Shown: one piece after another, positions 1 to 9,379 of the stretch
Layout of the letters: every line of letters begins with the position of its first letter
How positions within the stretch are numbered: position 1 is the stretch's first letter
NCBI GenBank assembly: GCA_964643725.1
Contig: CAZXTL010000003.1
Span: 62,001 to 126,000 of the forward strand
Origin: DYQY01 sp964643725
Lineage (GTDB): Bacteria; Margulisbacteria; Riflemargulisbacteria; GWF2-35-9; DYQY01
DNA length: 64,000 nucleotides
Reading direction: 5' to 3'
Made by a program: the position numbers and the translations under genes
Notes under the pieces: generated by a model
What the model was told of the DNA's origin: nothing
What the model saw: only the letters and a program-made list of their open reading frames with translations
Databases searched by the model: none

Positions 1-1
1 A

Positions 2-385
2 ACTGAAGCTAAAGCACTTTTTCTTAAGTTATATAAACCCTATAAAAACGATAAGTCTAATTCATATCCAGATGTGTTGGTTTGGGGTTGTACTCATTTT
101 GAGGCCTTTGATAAAGTATTAAGAGAGACATTAGCGGAAGTGCTTATTGATGAAAAGATTACAATCAACCCGCTTGAAATAGTATTTATTATGCCAGGAA
201 ACGAATTAGCTTATGAGATAATTAATTCAAATAATTTAGTGGGATTACCTAATAATCATTCTATGCAAAATCAAATCAGTCCAATGCATTTTACCAATGA
301 CCCTAAAAAAGCAAATGGCGATATTCCTTTAGCATATAGATATTTAGGCATGTCAGTATTGTTGCAATATTGGGGAGAAGAATAA
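2..385 (+). CDS. murI: Glutamate racemase, C-terminal part (truncated by window edge)
   Basis: The reading frame is already open at the first bases and ends at TAA 383-385, so only about 127 C-terminal residues are visible. The segment PDVLVWGCTHF matches the second conserved cysteine motif of Asp/Glu racemases (GCTH), where the Cys acts as one of the two catalytic acid/bases. MurI makes D-glutamate for peptidoglycan in the cytoplasm. A GTG at 74 opens the frame inside the window but cuts the conserved domain, so it is not the real start. The following gene is on the opposite strand, so the transcript ends here. Aspartate racemase is the main alternative. Confidence 0.7.
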   Translation, partial: TEAKALFLKLYKPYKNDKSNSYPDVLVWGCTHFEAFDKVLRETLAEVLIDEKITINPLEIVFIMPGNELAYEIINSNNLVGLPNNHSMQNQISPMHFTNDPKKANGDIPLAYRYLGMSVLLQYWGEE

Positions 386-400
386 ATACCTTTATATTTG

Positions 401-1168
401 CTAGTGTTTCAGCTTGTATCCAATATGGAAAAGCCAAATACTTAGAAAGAAAAAGAAAACAGCAGATACAAAAGATAAAATAACACTTAACAATAGACTT
501 CCTTCAGAGTATCCAATCATTGACCAACGAAAACCATCAACCATATAAAAGAATGGGTTTAGTTTGGTGAATAGAAGCAACTGTTCTGGCAACATTTTAA
601 CTGAATAGAATACACCGCCTAAAAAAGTTAAAGGTGTTATCAGATAAGTAGTAAAGAAGGAAAGATGTTCGAATTGTTCTGACATCAGGGCAACTATGAT
701 TCCAAAGCTAGAGAAGGTAACACTAATGGTTACAGAAAAGAAGATAAACATTAGAAAGTTATGAATATTTAAGGGAGAAAAGAATAAACTTACTAAGCAG
801 ATTAGTCCACTAACTATTGCGCTTACAACAAAAGCACCAACTGTACTAGCAAGGATCTTTTCGAAGTTGCTAATTGGAGTTATCATGTCGTTTTCTATCA
901 TTTTGGTATAACGGGAATAAAAAATAGAGAAAGATGTATGCGAATAAGCAACAGTTATTAAGTTCATTATGACTATCCCGGGAACTAAGAAGGTTATATA
1001 TGAAATATCGCCTATTACTGAGATGTTTTTTCCTAATGTCGATCCAAAAATAAGCAAGTAGAGGAAACTAGATAACACAGGGGATAAGATAGTTTGATTA
1101 ATAATTCTGGTAAAACGTATTAACTCTCTTCTCATGAGAGCCTTGAAGCTAATCGGACTTACTATCAT
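401..1168 (-). CDS. ABC-2 type transporter permease
   Basis: 255 residues with about six hydrophobic segments typical of ABC-2 permeases (NodJ/DrrB type), including the re-entrant region ending in TPLTFLGGVFYSV. It is the membrane half of an exporter; the ATPase gene lies immediately upstream and overlaps it by 20 bp, so the two are translated as a pair. The substrate cannot be read from sequence; family members export drugs, polysaccharides or lipids. The divergent TetR gene next door suggests induction by a small toxic compound. Confidence 0.85.
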   Translation of the reverse strand: MIVSPISFKALMRRELIRFTRIINQTILSPVLSSFLYLLIFGSTLGKNISVIGDISYITFLVPGIVIMNLITVAYSHTSFSIFYSRYTKMIENDMITPISNFEKILASTVGAFVVSAIVSGLICLVSLFFSPLNIHNFLMFIFFSVTISVTFSSFGIIVALMSEQFEHLSFFTTYLITPLTFLGGVFYSVKMLPEQLLLFTKLNPFFYMVDGFRWSMIGYSEGSLLLSVILSFVSAVFFFFLSIWLFHIGYKLKH

Positions 1169-1898
1169 TTGTATGCTCCTTATATAGCTTTTCTAAGTTA
1201 CTTGTTTTTCTAACATCAGTTTTTATATTTTCTCCAATATGTTTTATTTGCCCGTCATTAATTATTGCGATTGTGTCACATAAATGTTCAGCTTCTTCTA
1301 AATAATGGGTGGTAAGTAAAATAGTTGTTCCAGCTTTATTTAATTCTTCAAGTAGGTTCCACAGTTCATGCCTTAATTCAACGTCTAAGCCAGATGTTGG
1401 TTCATCAAGAATTAATATTTTTGGCTCGTGAACAAGAGCTTTGGCAACCGCTACTCGTCGTTTCATTCCGCCAGATATTCTGTCTGTATAGGCATTAGCT
1501 TTTTCAGTTAGCCCTAGTTGAGCTAATAATTTAGGAATCTTAGCTTTTAAATATTTAGAATCTTTTCCAAAATAACCACCGGATAATCTTAATTCTTCTT
1601 TTACAAACAAGAATGAATCAAGTTTATATTCCTGAGGGGAGAGGCCTATCATGCTTCTGGTGAATTGAAAATCCTTATTAACGTCTTTTCCGAAAACAAG
1701 AATTTCTCCAGAATTAGCATCGCATAATCCTGTAATAAGATTGATAAGCGTGGATTTCCCTGCACCATTAGGACCAAGTAGACCGAAGAATGAACCTTCT
1801 TTTATTTCTAAATCAACGCCTTTTACAGCTTCTACATCAGTAGATTTCTTAACTTTATAGGTTTTGAAGACTTTTTTTATTGATATCGCACTGTTCAT
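1149..1898 (-). CDS. ABC transporter ATP-binding protein
   Basis: 249 residues with a complete nucleotide-binding domain: Walker A GPNGAGKS at residues 42-49, signature SGGMKRR near 142, Walker B LILDEP followed by the D-loop, and the switch His in LLTTH. It powers the permease encoded by the overlapping downstream gene. Of the DrrA/NodI/CcmA-like class. Start ATG at 1898; the promoter must lie in the 100-bp gap shared with the divergent TetR gene, which contains a TetR-type palindrome. Confidence 0.9.
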   Translation of the reverse strand: MNSAISIKKVFKTYKVKKSTDVEAVKGVDLEIKEGSFFGLLGPNGAGKSTLINLITGLCDANSGEILVFGKDVNKDFQFTRSMIGLSPQEYKLDSFLFVKEELRLSGGYFGKDSKYLKAKIPKLLAQLGLTEKANAYTDRISGGMKRRVAVAKALVHEPKILILDEPTSGLDVELRHELWNLLEELNKAGTTILLTTHYLEEAEHLCDTIAIINDGQIKHIGENIKTDVRKTSNLEKLYKEHTNDSKSD

Positions 1899-1963
1899 AG
1901 TAATGATATTTTAGTACAGAACTTAGATTTACAACATCTAGAAATAATAGCAAAAATTAGTTC

Positions 1964-1990
1964 TTGATTTTGTGTACCGTTCGGTATAGT
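1964..1990 (+). promoter_or_regulatory. tetR promoter with embedded TetR-type operator
   Basis: A -35-like TTGATT (1964-1969) and -10 TATAGT (1985-1990) flank the palindrome TACCG-TT-CGGTA at 1975-1986, close to the ACCGNNCGGT core used by many TetR repressors. The -10 ends 8 nt before the ATG at 1999, so the transcript would have almost no leader. Autorepression and control of the divergent ABC operon are inferred from position. Confidence 0.6.
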
Positions 1991-1998
1991 ATATTGAT

Positions 1999-2568
1999 AT
2001 GTCAAATAAAGAAAAATTAAAAGAAATCGCCTTAGAGCTATTCTCAACAAGAGGCTACAATGCCGTGGGAGTCCAGGATATTGTCGATAGTGTAGGAATA
2101 ACCAAGCCTACATTGTATTATTATTTTGGCAACAAACAGGGCTTATTGGCTGAGGTTATTAAAAAGGATTTTGATGTTTTATTAGAAAATCTGCAATTTG
2201 CAACTGATTATAAAGGTGATTTTGTGAAATCTATCAGAAATACCATTTCTAGTTATTTTCAGTTTTCTACTCAACATTCAATATTTTTTAGATTGTATTT
2301 AACCTTATCTTACTCGCCACAAGAAAGTGAGGCTTATCTAGTTATTCGACCTTATAATTTGAGACTCAAAGAAACAATTACCAAATTGTTTGTAAGTGCA
2401 GTGCCTTCGAATGGTAACTTGAAAGGACACGAGGAGATGTTATCTAATGCTTTTATCGGATTATTAAATCATTATGCTCTTGGGTTAATTAACAAGGAGC
2501 TTGAGTTTAATGAACATTTTATTTATCAAGTAAGTCAGCACTTTATGCATGGAGTGTACGCACTATAA
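1999..2568 (+). CDS. TetR/AcrR family transcriptional regulator
   Basis: 189 residues. The N-terminal 50 residues form a classic TetR helix-turn-helix (ALELFSTRGY..., then TKPTLYYYFGNKQGLL). The C-terminal 130 residues are the variable helical ligand-binding domain. It is divergent from the ABC exporter operon, with a palindromic operator in its own promoter, the standard layout for a ligand-relieved repressor of an efflux system. No Shine-Dalgarno is visible before the ATG and the -10 element is 8 nt away, consistent with a leaderless mRNA. Confidence 0.9.
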   Translation: MSNKEKLKEIALELFSTRGYNAVGVQDIVDSVGITKPTLYYYFGNKQGLLAEVIKKDFDVLLENLQFATDYKGDFVKSIRNTISSYFQFSTQHSIFFRLYLTLSYSPQESEAYLVIRPYNLRLKETITKLFVSAVPSNGNLKGHEEMLSNAFIGLLNHYALGLINKELEFNEHFIYQVSQHFMHGVYAL

Positions 2569-2630
2569 TTTTTTTTATTATGAGTATACTTACTGGTAGG
2601 TAACAAAATTAAGTAAAGGAGAATATTAAA

Positions 2631-3947
2631 ATGAATAAAGAACTATGTGATAAACAAATATATCATTTGTATCCTTTGGGAGCATTAAGGAACGGAGAAG
2701 GAATTTTGTCTTTAAAGGAATGGGGAAATTACTTAAAGGAATTATCTGTTACTACTTTGCTATTAGGTCCATTATTTCAATCAAATAATCATGGATATGA
2801 TGTTACTGATTACTATAATGTAGATAAACGTTTAGGTAGTAATTCTGATTTAACTGAAGTTGTGAGGTCATTAAGAGAACAAGGGGTAGAAGTTTATTTA
2901 GATGCTGTGTTTCATCATGTTGGGCGTGATTTTTTTGCTTTTCAAGACGTTTTGAGTAGAAGAGAGCAATCACCCTATTATTATTGGTTTTTTATTAATA
3001 AAAATGGTAACTCGCCTTTAAATGATGGCTTTGATTATCAAAGTTGGGAAGGACATTATGACCTTGTAAAACTAAATCTCTATAATCCTCAGGTTAAAGA
3101 ATTTCTCTTTAATGCTGTTAAGTACTGGATTGAGGAGTTTGGTATTAGCGGACTACGTTTAGATGTTGCTCATCAATTAGAGCCAGGATTTATCGCAGAG
3201 TTAAGAGATTTCTGTGAAAAAATTAATAGTAATTTCTTGCTTATTGGAGAAGCAATACATGGTGATTATAGACAGTGGGTTAATGATACATCTATGCATT
3301 CAGTTACTAATTATGAGATTTATAAGGGGTTATATTCTAGTCATAATGATAAAAATTATTTCGAGATAGCTTACTCATTGGAACGACAATATAATAAATC
3401 ACATGGGATATATAGAAATTTATCTCTTTATAACTTTGCAGATAATCATGATACAAGCAGAATAAGCAGTGCAATCACAAATTTAGATCATTTATATCCA
3501 TTACATATTCTTCTTTACACGATACCTGGGTTTCCTTCTTTATATTATGGAAGCGAACTAGGAATGCAAGGGAAAAAAGAGAATGGAAGTGATTGGAATC
3601 TTCGCCCTTCTCTTAATATCAGTTATTGTGAAGGTCATGGAGAACAACAATCTATTTTTAAACACATTAAAAAATTAGCTCAGATAAGAAAAAATCATAG
3701 ATCAATACAGGAAGGTGATTTTAAACAATTATTTGTAAATAGTGAACAATATGGGTTTATTCGTACTCTCGGAAACGAAAAAGTAGTTATATTGGTTAAT
3801 ATGAGTAAAGAAAAGGTCGTTTTAAAGTCTAATACCTTTTGTCCTCAAGGAAATTATATAGATGTTTTAAATAACAATGAGTCTGTATCTTCTAATGAAC
3901 AAATTATTATATATCCAAATTGGGGGAGAGTTTTAGTTAGTGTTTGA
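2631..3947 (+). CDS. Alpha-amylase family (GH13) glycosidase
   Basis: 438 residues with all four GH13 motifs in a TIM-barrel: DAVFHHVG (region I, near 91), GLRLDVAH with the nucleophile Asp178, IGEAI with acid/base Glu207, and FADNHD with the transition-state Asp274. No signal peptide, so it is cytoplasmic and probably acts on stored glucan or imported maltodextrin. It is shorter than most amylases, with a small C-terminal beta domain. A clear AAAGGAG ribosome site lies 9 nt before the ATG. Exact specificity (amylase, glucosidase or transferase) cannot be decided. Confidence 0.88.
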   Translation: MNKELCDKQIYHLYPLGALRNGEGILSLKEWGNYLKELSVTTLLLGPLFQSNNHGYDVTDYYNVDKRLGSNSDLTEVVRSLREQGVEVYLDAVFHHVGRDFFAFQDVLSRREQSPYYYWFFINKNGNSPLNDGFDYQSWEGHYDLVKLNLYNPQVKEFLFNAVKYWIEEFGISGLRLDVAHQLEPGFIAELRDFCEKINSNFLLIGEAIHGDYRQWVNDTSMHSVTNYEIYKGLYSSHNDKNYFEIAYSLERQYNKSHGIYRNLSLYNFADNHDTSRISSAITNLDHLYPLHILLYTIPGFPSLYYGSELGMQGKKENGSDWNLRPSLNISYCEGHGEQQSIFKHIKKLAQIRKNHRSIQEGDFKQLFVNSEQYGFIRTLGNEKVVILVNMSKEKVVLKSNTFCPQGNYIDVLNNNESVSSNEQIIIYPNWGRVLVSV

Positions 3948-3951
3948 TAAA

Positions 3952-4575
3952 TTAATTAACTAACTCAAAAGCACCTTTATCGATATTATAATTGTAGACA
4001 TCGCCTGTTTCTATAATATAGTACCAACCATAGATGTTTAGTTTTTTCTTTTCATATTTTTCTTTGATGTATGGGTAGGTCAAGAGGTGCTTCATTTGTT
4101 CTACTATATTAATTTGTTCAGCAAGCCATTCCTTGGCTTCTGGTGAACCATTTGGGATTTGTGCATTGACTTGTTCAACGACTTTTTCTGAAAGTTCTAA
4201 CCACTTTGCTGTAGCAGGAAGCTTTTCTTTTATTTTGTCTTTAAAGAAGAGAGCAGAGCAACCTCCGCAGTTGGAATGACCACAAACCACAATGTTTTCT
4301 ACATTTAGTTCTTTTATCGCAAATTCAATAGCTGCAGTTGTAGAAAGATATTCATCTATTTGTCTAAAGGTTGGGATAAGGTTAGCAATATTTCTAATTA
4401 CAAACAGTTCTCCAGGTAAGGTTTTTGTAATCATGTCAGGAACAACTCTAGAGTCAGAACAGCCAATAAATAAAGTATGAGGATTTTGTTTTTTACTTAT
4501 AGCAGTAAAAAGGTCCTTATACTTTTCAAAGTCTTGTTGTTTAAATTTTACAAGTCCTTTTTGTATATTTTGCAT
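3952..4575 (-). CDS. Beta-class carbonic anhydrase
   Basis: 207 residues, the normal length for beta-carbonic anhydrases. Zinc ligands are Cys39, His100 and Cys103 in FIGCSDSR and CGHSNCGG, with the Asp41-Arg43 dyad. It interconverts CO2 and bicarbonate in the cytoplasm. It is convergent with the GH13 gene, the two stop codons only a few bases apart, and lies just downstream of typA on the same strand with a 38-bp gap. Confidence 0.95.
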   Translation of the reverse strand: MQNIQKGLVKFKQQDFEKYKDLFTAISKKQNPHTLFIGCSDSRVVPDMITKTLPGELFVIRNIANLIPTFRQIDEYLSTTAAIEFAIKELNVENIVVCGHSNCGGCSALFFKDKIKEKLPATAKWLELSEKVVEQVNAQIPNGSPEAKEWLAEQINIVEQMKHLLTYPYIKEKYEKKKLNIYGWYYIIETGDVYNYNIDKGAFELVN

Positions 4576-4613
4576 AAAAATATTTTATCATATTAATTTA
4601 GTATAAGACTAAA

Positions 4614-6422
4614 TTAATTTTTATTACTCTTTCTTCTGTCAGCGTCATTAATAATGATTTTTCGCATTCTAAAGGATAACGGAGTAACTTCAACTAACTC
4701 GTCATTATCGATAAATGATAAGCAGTCTTCTAGAGTCATCCTTGTATGAGGTGTTAAAACTACAGCTTCATCAGTGCCTGATGCTCTTACGTTTGTTAGT
4801 TTTTTCCCTTTGGAGGCATTAACTACAATTTCGCCTTCTTTTGCATAACTTCCGATTATTTGTCCTTGATATACTTCTACGCCAGCACCAAAGAATAGAT
4901 CGCCTCTTTCTTGAAGATTAAATAAGGCATATGCAACTGTTGGTCCTGTATCTTTAACAACCATTACTCCATTTTTTCTTCCTACTATTTCACCTGAGAA
5001 AGGTGCATAACGATGAAAAATGTTGTTTATAGTTCCCATGCCTCTAGTATCCATCATGAATTCTGCGTGATAGCCTAAGAGACCTCTAGTAGGTATATCA
5101 AACTTCATATAGCTAATCCCTTTATCAAGCTCCATATCTATCATTTGTCCTCTTTTTTGTCCAAGTTTTTCAATAACTTTCCCTTGATATTCTTCAGGAA
5201 CTTCAATAAAGATAAACTCATAAGGTTCTGTCTTTTGTCCATTTTCTTCATGGTAGATAACGCTAGGTCTTGATACCTCAAATTCATAGCCTTCACGTCT
5301 CATCTTTTCAATAAGGATAGCAATATGTAATTCGCCTCTGCCTGATACTTTGTAACCAGTTATTTCAGTAAGTTCTTCAACATGTAATGCTACATCACTT
5401 AATAATTCTCTTTCTAAACGATCTTTAATGTGTCTAGAAGTTACATAGGTTCCTTCTCTGCCTGCAAAGGGAGAAGAGTTAGGTAGGAAGTTCATTGAAA
5501 TTGTAGGAGGGTCTACTTCTCTTGCTGGTAAAAACATTGGTGTATTTTTATCTGTAATAGTTTCGCCAACTTTCATTTCATCAAAGCCTGCGATAGATAC
5601 AATCTCACCACAGATAGCTTCATCTATTTCGACTTTTTGGTCAGCATTAAATCTATATATTTTAGAGATTCTGCCTGTTCTTAATATGGTGTTATTTTTT
5701 GTAACAGCAACTTCTTGATTTACAGCTACTTTTCCTGAAGTTATTTTGCCAATTGCCATTCGTCCATGGAAAGCATTGTAGTCTATAGAGCAAATCTGGA
5801 ACTGGAATGGAGCTTTGACGTCGCCTTTAGGTGCAGGGATATAGTCAATAATCATATCAAGTAAAGGTAGAATGTTTTTTCCTGGTTCAGCTAATACTTT
5901 TGTAGCCACTCCGTCTCTTGCTGAAGCATAGATAATAGGGAAATCTAAAATGTCATCAGGTGCTTCTAGTTGTACCATTAGGTCAAATACGTGGTCTACA
6001 ACCCACTCGCATCTGGCAGCAGCTTTATCTATTTTATTAACTACAACGATAACAGGAATATCTAGTGCTAATGCTTTCTTAAGAACGAAGTAAGACTGAG
6101 GCATAGGTCCTTCAGCTGCATCTACAAGGAATACGGCTCCATCCGCCATGTAAAGAACGCGTTCTACTTCTCCACCAAAATCAGCGTGTCCTGGAGTGTC
6201 TATTATGTTTATAAGATGGTTTTTGTATGAACAAGAACCGTTTTTAGACTTAATGGTAATTCCTCTTTCTTTTTCGAGGTCCATTGAATCCATAAGACGT
6301 TCTGTCATTTTATGACGTTCGTTAAATATCCCACTTTGTTTGAATAATTCATCTACTAATGTGGTCTTTCCATGGTCTACGTGAGCTATAATAGCTACAT
6401 TTCTGATATGACTTTGTTTCAC
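4614..6422 (-). CDS. typA: Translational GTPase TypA/BipA
   Basis: 602 residues, full length for TypA. The G1 motif AHVDHGKT begins near residue 14, followed by the RGITIKSK switch I, DTPGHADFGGEV G3 and NKIDK G4. EF-G-like domains III and V and the TypA-specific C-terminal domain follow (GLLGYHAEFMMDTRGMGTINNIF). It is a ribosome-binding GTPase for assembly and stress adaptation. The start is GTG at 6422 with AAGGAA 9 nt upstream. An inverted repeat CACTCTG/CAGAGTG (6420-6426 and 6450-6456) spans the start codon and could fold in the mRNA leader. Confidence 0.97.
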   Translation of the reverse strand: MKQSHIRNVAIIAHVDHGKTTLVDELFKQSGIFNERHKMTERLMDSMDLEKERGITIKSKNGSCSYKNHLINIIDTPGHADFGGEVERVLYMADGAVFLVDAAEGPMPQSYFVLKKALALDIPVIVVVNKIDKAAARCEWVVDHVFDLMVQLEAPDDILDFPIIYASARDGVATKVLAEPGKNILPLLDMIIDYIPAPKGDVKAPFQFQICSIDYNAFHGRMAIGKITSGKVAVNQEVAVTKNNTILRTGRISKIYRFNADQKVEIDEAICGEIVSIAGFDEMKVGETITDKNTPMFLPAREVDPPTISMNFLPNSSPFAGREGTYVTSRHIKDRLERELLSDVALHVEELTEITGYKVSGRGELHIAILIEKMRREGYEFEVSRPSVIYHEENGQKTEPYEFIFIEVPEEYQGKVIEKLGQKRGQMIDMELDKGISYMKFDIPTRGLLGYHAEFMMDTRGMGTINNIFHRYAPFSGEIVGRKNGVMVVKDTGPTVAYALFNLQERGDLFFGAGVEVYQGQIIGSYAKEGEIVVNASKGKKLTNVRASGTDEAVVLTPHTRMTLEDCLSFIDNDELVEVTPLSFRMRKIIINDADRRKSNKN

Positions 6423-6488
6423 TCTGACACTTCCTTTTACTGCTTTGGCCAGAGTGAATTATATTCGGAATAGTGGATAGTGGCAAAT

Positions 6489-7127
6489 CTATTGTTTGGA
6501 TACCACCAGTAATAGGGCAAGAAAGTGGAAAAAAGCGCCAAAAAGTACAAAAATGTGCCAAAAATCATGGAAGTTAAAGTATTTGTGAAAATTTGGCTTC
6601 TTAATAGTATAAATTACTCCTCCTAATGAATAAGTTATTCCACCAGCTAATAATAGATTTATTCCTAAGCTAGGCAAATGTAGCAGGATAGGCTTTATTG
6701 CTATTACTATCATCCATCCCATTAGTACATAAATAGATGTTGTTAACCAACGTGGTGCATTAATGTAAAAAGCTTGGATGCTCATTCCTAATATAGCAAG
6801 TCCCCAAGTTATGCCAAATAGAGTCCAACCCCAAGGACCTCTAAGTGTAACTAAACAGAATGGGGTGTAGGTTCCTGCAATAAGCGCGTAAATTGCAAGA
6901 TGATCAAGCTTTCTAAAGATTTGGTATTTGCCTCCAAATCTTGTAGGGAGCCAATGATAAATAGTGCTGAAAGTAAATAAAAGGAATAAACATGCACCAT
7001 AAACTGAGAAAGACACTATCTTCCAAGCAGAGTCTAACCCTAAGATTATTAGCATTACTGTTGCTGGTATTGCAAGCACAGCTCCTATTAAATGTAGCAA
7101 ACCACTAAGTGGATCTTTAAGTCCCAT
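6489..7127 (-). CDS. Hemolysin III family (PAQR-like) membrane protein
   Basis: 212 residues with seven hydrophobic segments. Family motifs are visible: an N-terminal HLIGAVLAIP, FSTIYHWLP, and LDHLAIYALIAGTYTPF with the Ser/His/Asp putative metal site completed by FHDFWHIFVLFGAFFHF. The family is named from a Bacillus cereus hemolysin, but most bacterial members are of unknown function (some affect membrane fluidity). It lies upstream of typA on the same strand. Its start shares a very short divergent promoter region with the unknown gene at 7147; TATAAT ends 6 nt before this ATG. Confidence 0.88.
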   Translation of the reverse strand: MGLKDPLSGLLHLIGAVLAIPATVMLIILGLDSAWKIVSFSVYGACLFLLFTFSTIYHWLPTRFGGKYQIFRKLDHLAIYALIAGTYTPFCLVTLRGPWGWTLFGITWGLAILGMSIQAFYINAPRWLTTSIYVLMGWMIVIAIKPILLHLPSLGINLLLAGGITYSLGGVIYTIKKPNFHKYFNFHDFWHIFVLFGAFFHFLALLLVVSKQ

Positions 7128-7146
7128 AAAGTAATTATAACTTATT

Positions 7147-7836
7147 ATGAAATTATTTTCTTTTGATTTCGATATATTAAAGATGTTAAATATTCAATAT
7201 AAAATTATTTCATGTAACGAACAGAATAAGGTAAATTTACGTAAAGTTTCTGGAAGAGGCTATAGAAATGCTGTATCTGATACTCTGGATTATTTGTATC
7301 GGATACAAACTGCTAAGGATCCTCATATTCCTTTTACTAAAATGCTAACTTGGCAGAGAAAGATGGAGCGAATTCAGATAAGTAATTTTGGATGTAGGTT
7401 TAATTCAAGCTCTTTCCGAGTGCGTGCTCCATTACAAATCATTATTGGGCATTTAAAGCAGGATAATTTTTTCCCAATATATAGTAATGAAATAGTAAAG
7501 TTTTTACTTACAATTAAAGAGGTTGACTCTGATCTTTTTAATTGGGCACTGAAAATACTTTTAGAGGATGCAGCTTTTCAGTTAAATGATGTAAATGAAC
7601 TAAGGCATAACCAAGCAGTAGCTTGTAAGGGATTATTAAAAGAAATGCTGTTTAAAGTAAATCAAACAAGTGGTGAAGAATTTCAGGAATTAGTTGCATT
7701 ACTGCGAAGCATTCCCCAACATCATAGTAAGGTTGGCAAGTTGATTGGGGAACTAATAGTGGATACACAAAATGCTGGTATGTTTGGACTTAGAGTTGCA
7801 ATAGATCAAGCATTTAATAAGGATAGGATAAGATAG
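7147..7836 (+). CDS. Hypothetical protein
   Basis: 229 residues; I do not recognise a family. The N-terminal 60 residues are basic (Lys/Arg-rich with a SGRGYRNAVSDTL stretch); the rest looks alpha-helical with HEAT-like leucine spacing and no membrane segment or signal peptide. Only 19 bp separate its ATG from the divergent hemolysin III gene, and an AT-rich TATAAC lies 6 nt upstream, so transcription may be leaderless. There is no Shine-Dalgarno to confirm the start. Confidence 0.6.
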   Translation: MKLFSFDFDILKMLNIQYKIISCNEQNKVNLRKVSGRGYRNAVSDTLDYLYRIQTAKDPHIPFTKMLTWQRKMERIQISNFGCRFNSSSFRVRAPLQIIIGHLKQDNFFPIYSNEIVKFLLTIKEVDSDLFNWALKILLEDAAFQLNDVNELRHNQAVACKGLLKEMLFKVNQTSGEEFQELVALLRSIPQHHSKVGKLIGELIVDTQNAGMFGLRVAIDQAFNKDRIR

Positions 7837-7846
7837 ATATCCTTTT

Positions 7847-9346
7847 TTACTTAGACATATTCTTTTTAGCTGTTTTAAATGTTGCATCTATTTTAACTGA
7901 TTCAGGATAGTTGTTTTTTAATTTTGTTAGTTCGTTAAAGACTATAAGTGCTTCATCAAAATTTTTCTTAATAAGGCAATAGTTGATTTCACCACTAAGA
8001 ATTCTAGAATATTCTTCCAAGATAGCTATGTTGTCTGGATTATTTGAGAGTAGAAGTTTGAATTTTAATTTGATTGGTTCAAGGCTTAAATTGTCAGTAT
8101 CTTCTGTTAATAAGGTGAAATAATTTCGATAAAGATAAGCCAAGCATGTCGGTGTAAGTTTGTGATTAGTATAATTGGATTCAACTTGAGCAATAATGAA
8201 TTCAAGCGATTTTTTTTGTTTTAGTCTTGCTGCATCTAACGAGAAGTTGATAAATGATATAAGTAAATCATTAATGTTCTTTGATGAGGCAGAGAATGTT
8301 TTATGTAACTCTAAAAGGTCTATGGTTTTTGTAATATTATTTTCTTTTCCAAAGGCTATTATTAGTTGAGGTATTTTTGGAGATAAAATTTTAATAGGTA
8401 AATCGTGTAGATTATTACTATTTTTTAATTCTAAGATATCCTTAGTAAAATTAGCATCAGTAATTATCCACTTTGTTGCGTGTGATAAATTAGATATTAG
8501 TTGCTCTTTCCAGAAAGAATTTAATGAGTTATGGTTATCGATCAAGTATTCTATGTAATTGTTTTCATTATCAATCATTTCAATATCTTTGTTGTTTTTC
8601 CAAACTAATAGCCATCTTATTCTGGTATAAACAAGAAGAGCATGAAAGGTGTCTATGGATAATTGGTCTATGAATAGTTCTTTAGACAAAGATTGAAGAA
8701 TGAATACTACATCATTAGATTTTAGATATGCTTCACCATGCAAGCCTAAACAACCGCAAAAGAATGCAAGGTCATAAAGTTTAGGGCCGATTGCTGCTGT
8801 TTCCCAGTCGGACAGATATAGCTGATTGTTGTTTGTTAATATATTGTGTGGATGAAGGTCTCCATGGATAAAACTTGTTTCCATATAGGGGAGGTATTTA
8901 TAAAGGTGTTCTTTTAGGTACGCTATATGCTTGTCATTATTTACTTCTATGTTGGTTATGAATTGTTCAGAAACATTTGTATTTATGTTTTGTAACCCAC
9001 TAAAGATGTCGGTAATGTTAGTTTCGCTAAGATTAATAGCTTCAATATCAAGTGGAGTCATCATAGGATAAAGTTCATAGATGAAATTATTTTTGATAAC
9101 AAATTCCTTTATGGATAATACTACAGGAGCACCAGAATTCATTGCGATTTTAGAGGTTAATTGGTTTTTGATGACTAAATGTTCTAAGGATACTGGAGTA
9201 ACCTTTAATATATAGTTTAAATGATTATTTTCAATATAAATAATTTCTGAGTCTCTAAAGAAAGAACGTAGTTGCTTTGATATTGTAGTTAGCTTTGGAT
9301 TAAAACCCCAATAATCAGAAAGCAACTGTTTCTCAGTGTTTAGCAT
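7847..9346 (-). CDS. Aminoglycoside phosphotransferase-fold kinase with helical C-terminus
   Basis: 499 residues. Residues 1-260 show a choline/aminoglycoside kinase fold: the catalytic loop HGDLHPHN at 161-168 and metal-binding SDWE with Asp180. Such enzymes phosphorylate small hydroxylated substrates. The 240-residue C-terminal part is helical and resembles TPR-type repeats; this two-part build is unusual for the family. It is convergent with the gene at 7147, the ends 10 bp apart, and sits 33 bp downstream of the DUF4914 gene. Substrate unknown; a resistance role is not implied. Confidence 0.75.
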   Translation of the reverse strand: MLNTEKQLLSDYWGFNPKLTTISKQLRSFFRDSEIIYIENNHLNYILKVTPVSLEHLVIKNQLTSKIAMNSGAPVVLSIKEFVIKNNFIYELYPMMTPLDIEAINLSETNITDIFSGLQNINTNVSEQFITNIEVNNDKHIAYLKEHLYKYLPYMETSFIHGDLHPHNILTNNNQLYLSDWETAAIGPKLYDLAFFCGCLGLHGEAYLKSNDVVFILQSLSKELFIDQLSIDTFHALLVYTRIRWLLVWKNNKDIEMIDNENNYIEYLIDNHNSLNSFWKEQLISNLSHATKWIITDANFTKDILELKNSNNLHDLPIKILSPKIPQLIIAFGKENNITKTIDLLELHKTFSASSKNINDLLISFINFSLDAARLKQKKSLEFIIAQVESNYTNHKLTPTCLAYLYRNYFTLLTEDTDNLSLEPIKLKFKLLLSNNPDNIAILEEYSRILSGEINYCLIKKNFDEALIVFNELTKLKNNYPESVKIDATFKTAKKNMSK

Positions 9347-9379
9347 ATTATATAAATTATAACTTATCTTTTATTATAA

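Noticed and set aside
6349..6561. Minus-strand frame bridging typA and the hemolysin III gene
   Set aside because: Overlaps both real genes in another frame; composition is not protein-like and no ribosome site is seen.
7847..9346. Aminoglycoside resistance gene
   Set aside because: Only the generic kinase fold motifs match; the long helical C-terminus and lack of specific similarity do not support a resistance call.
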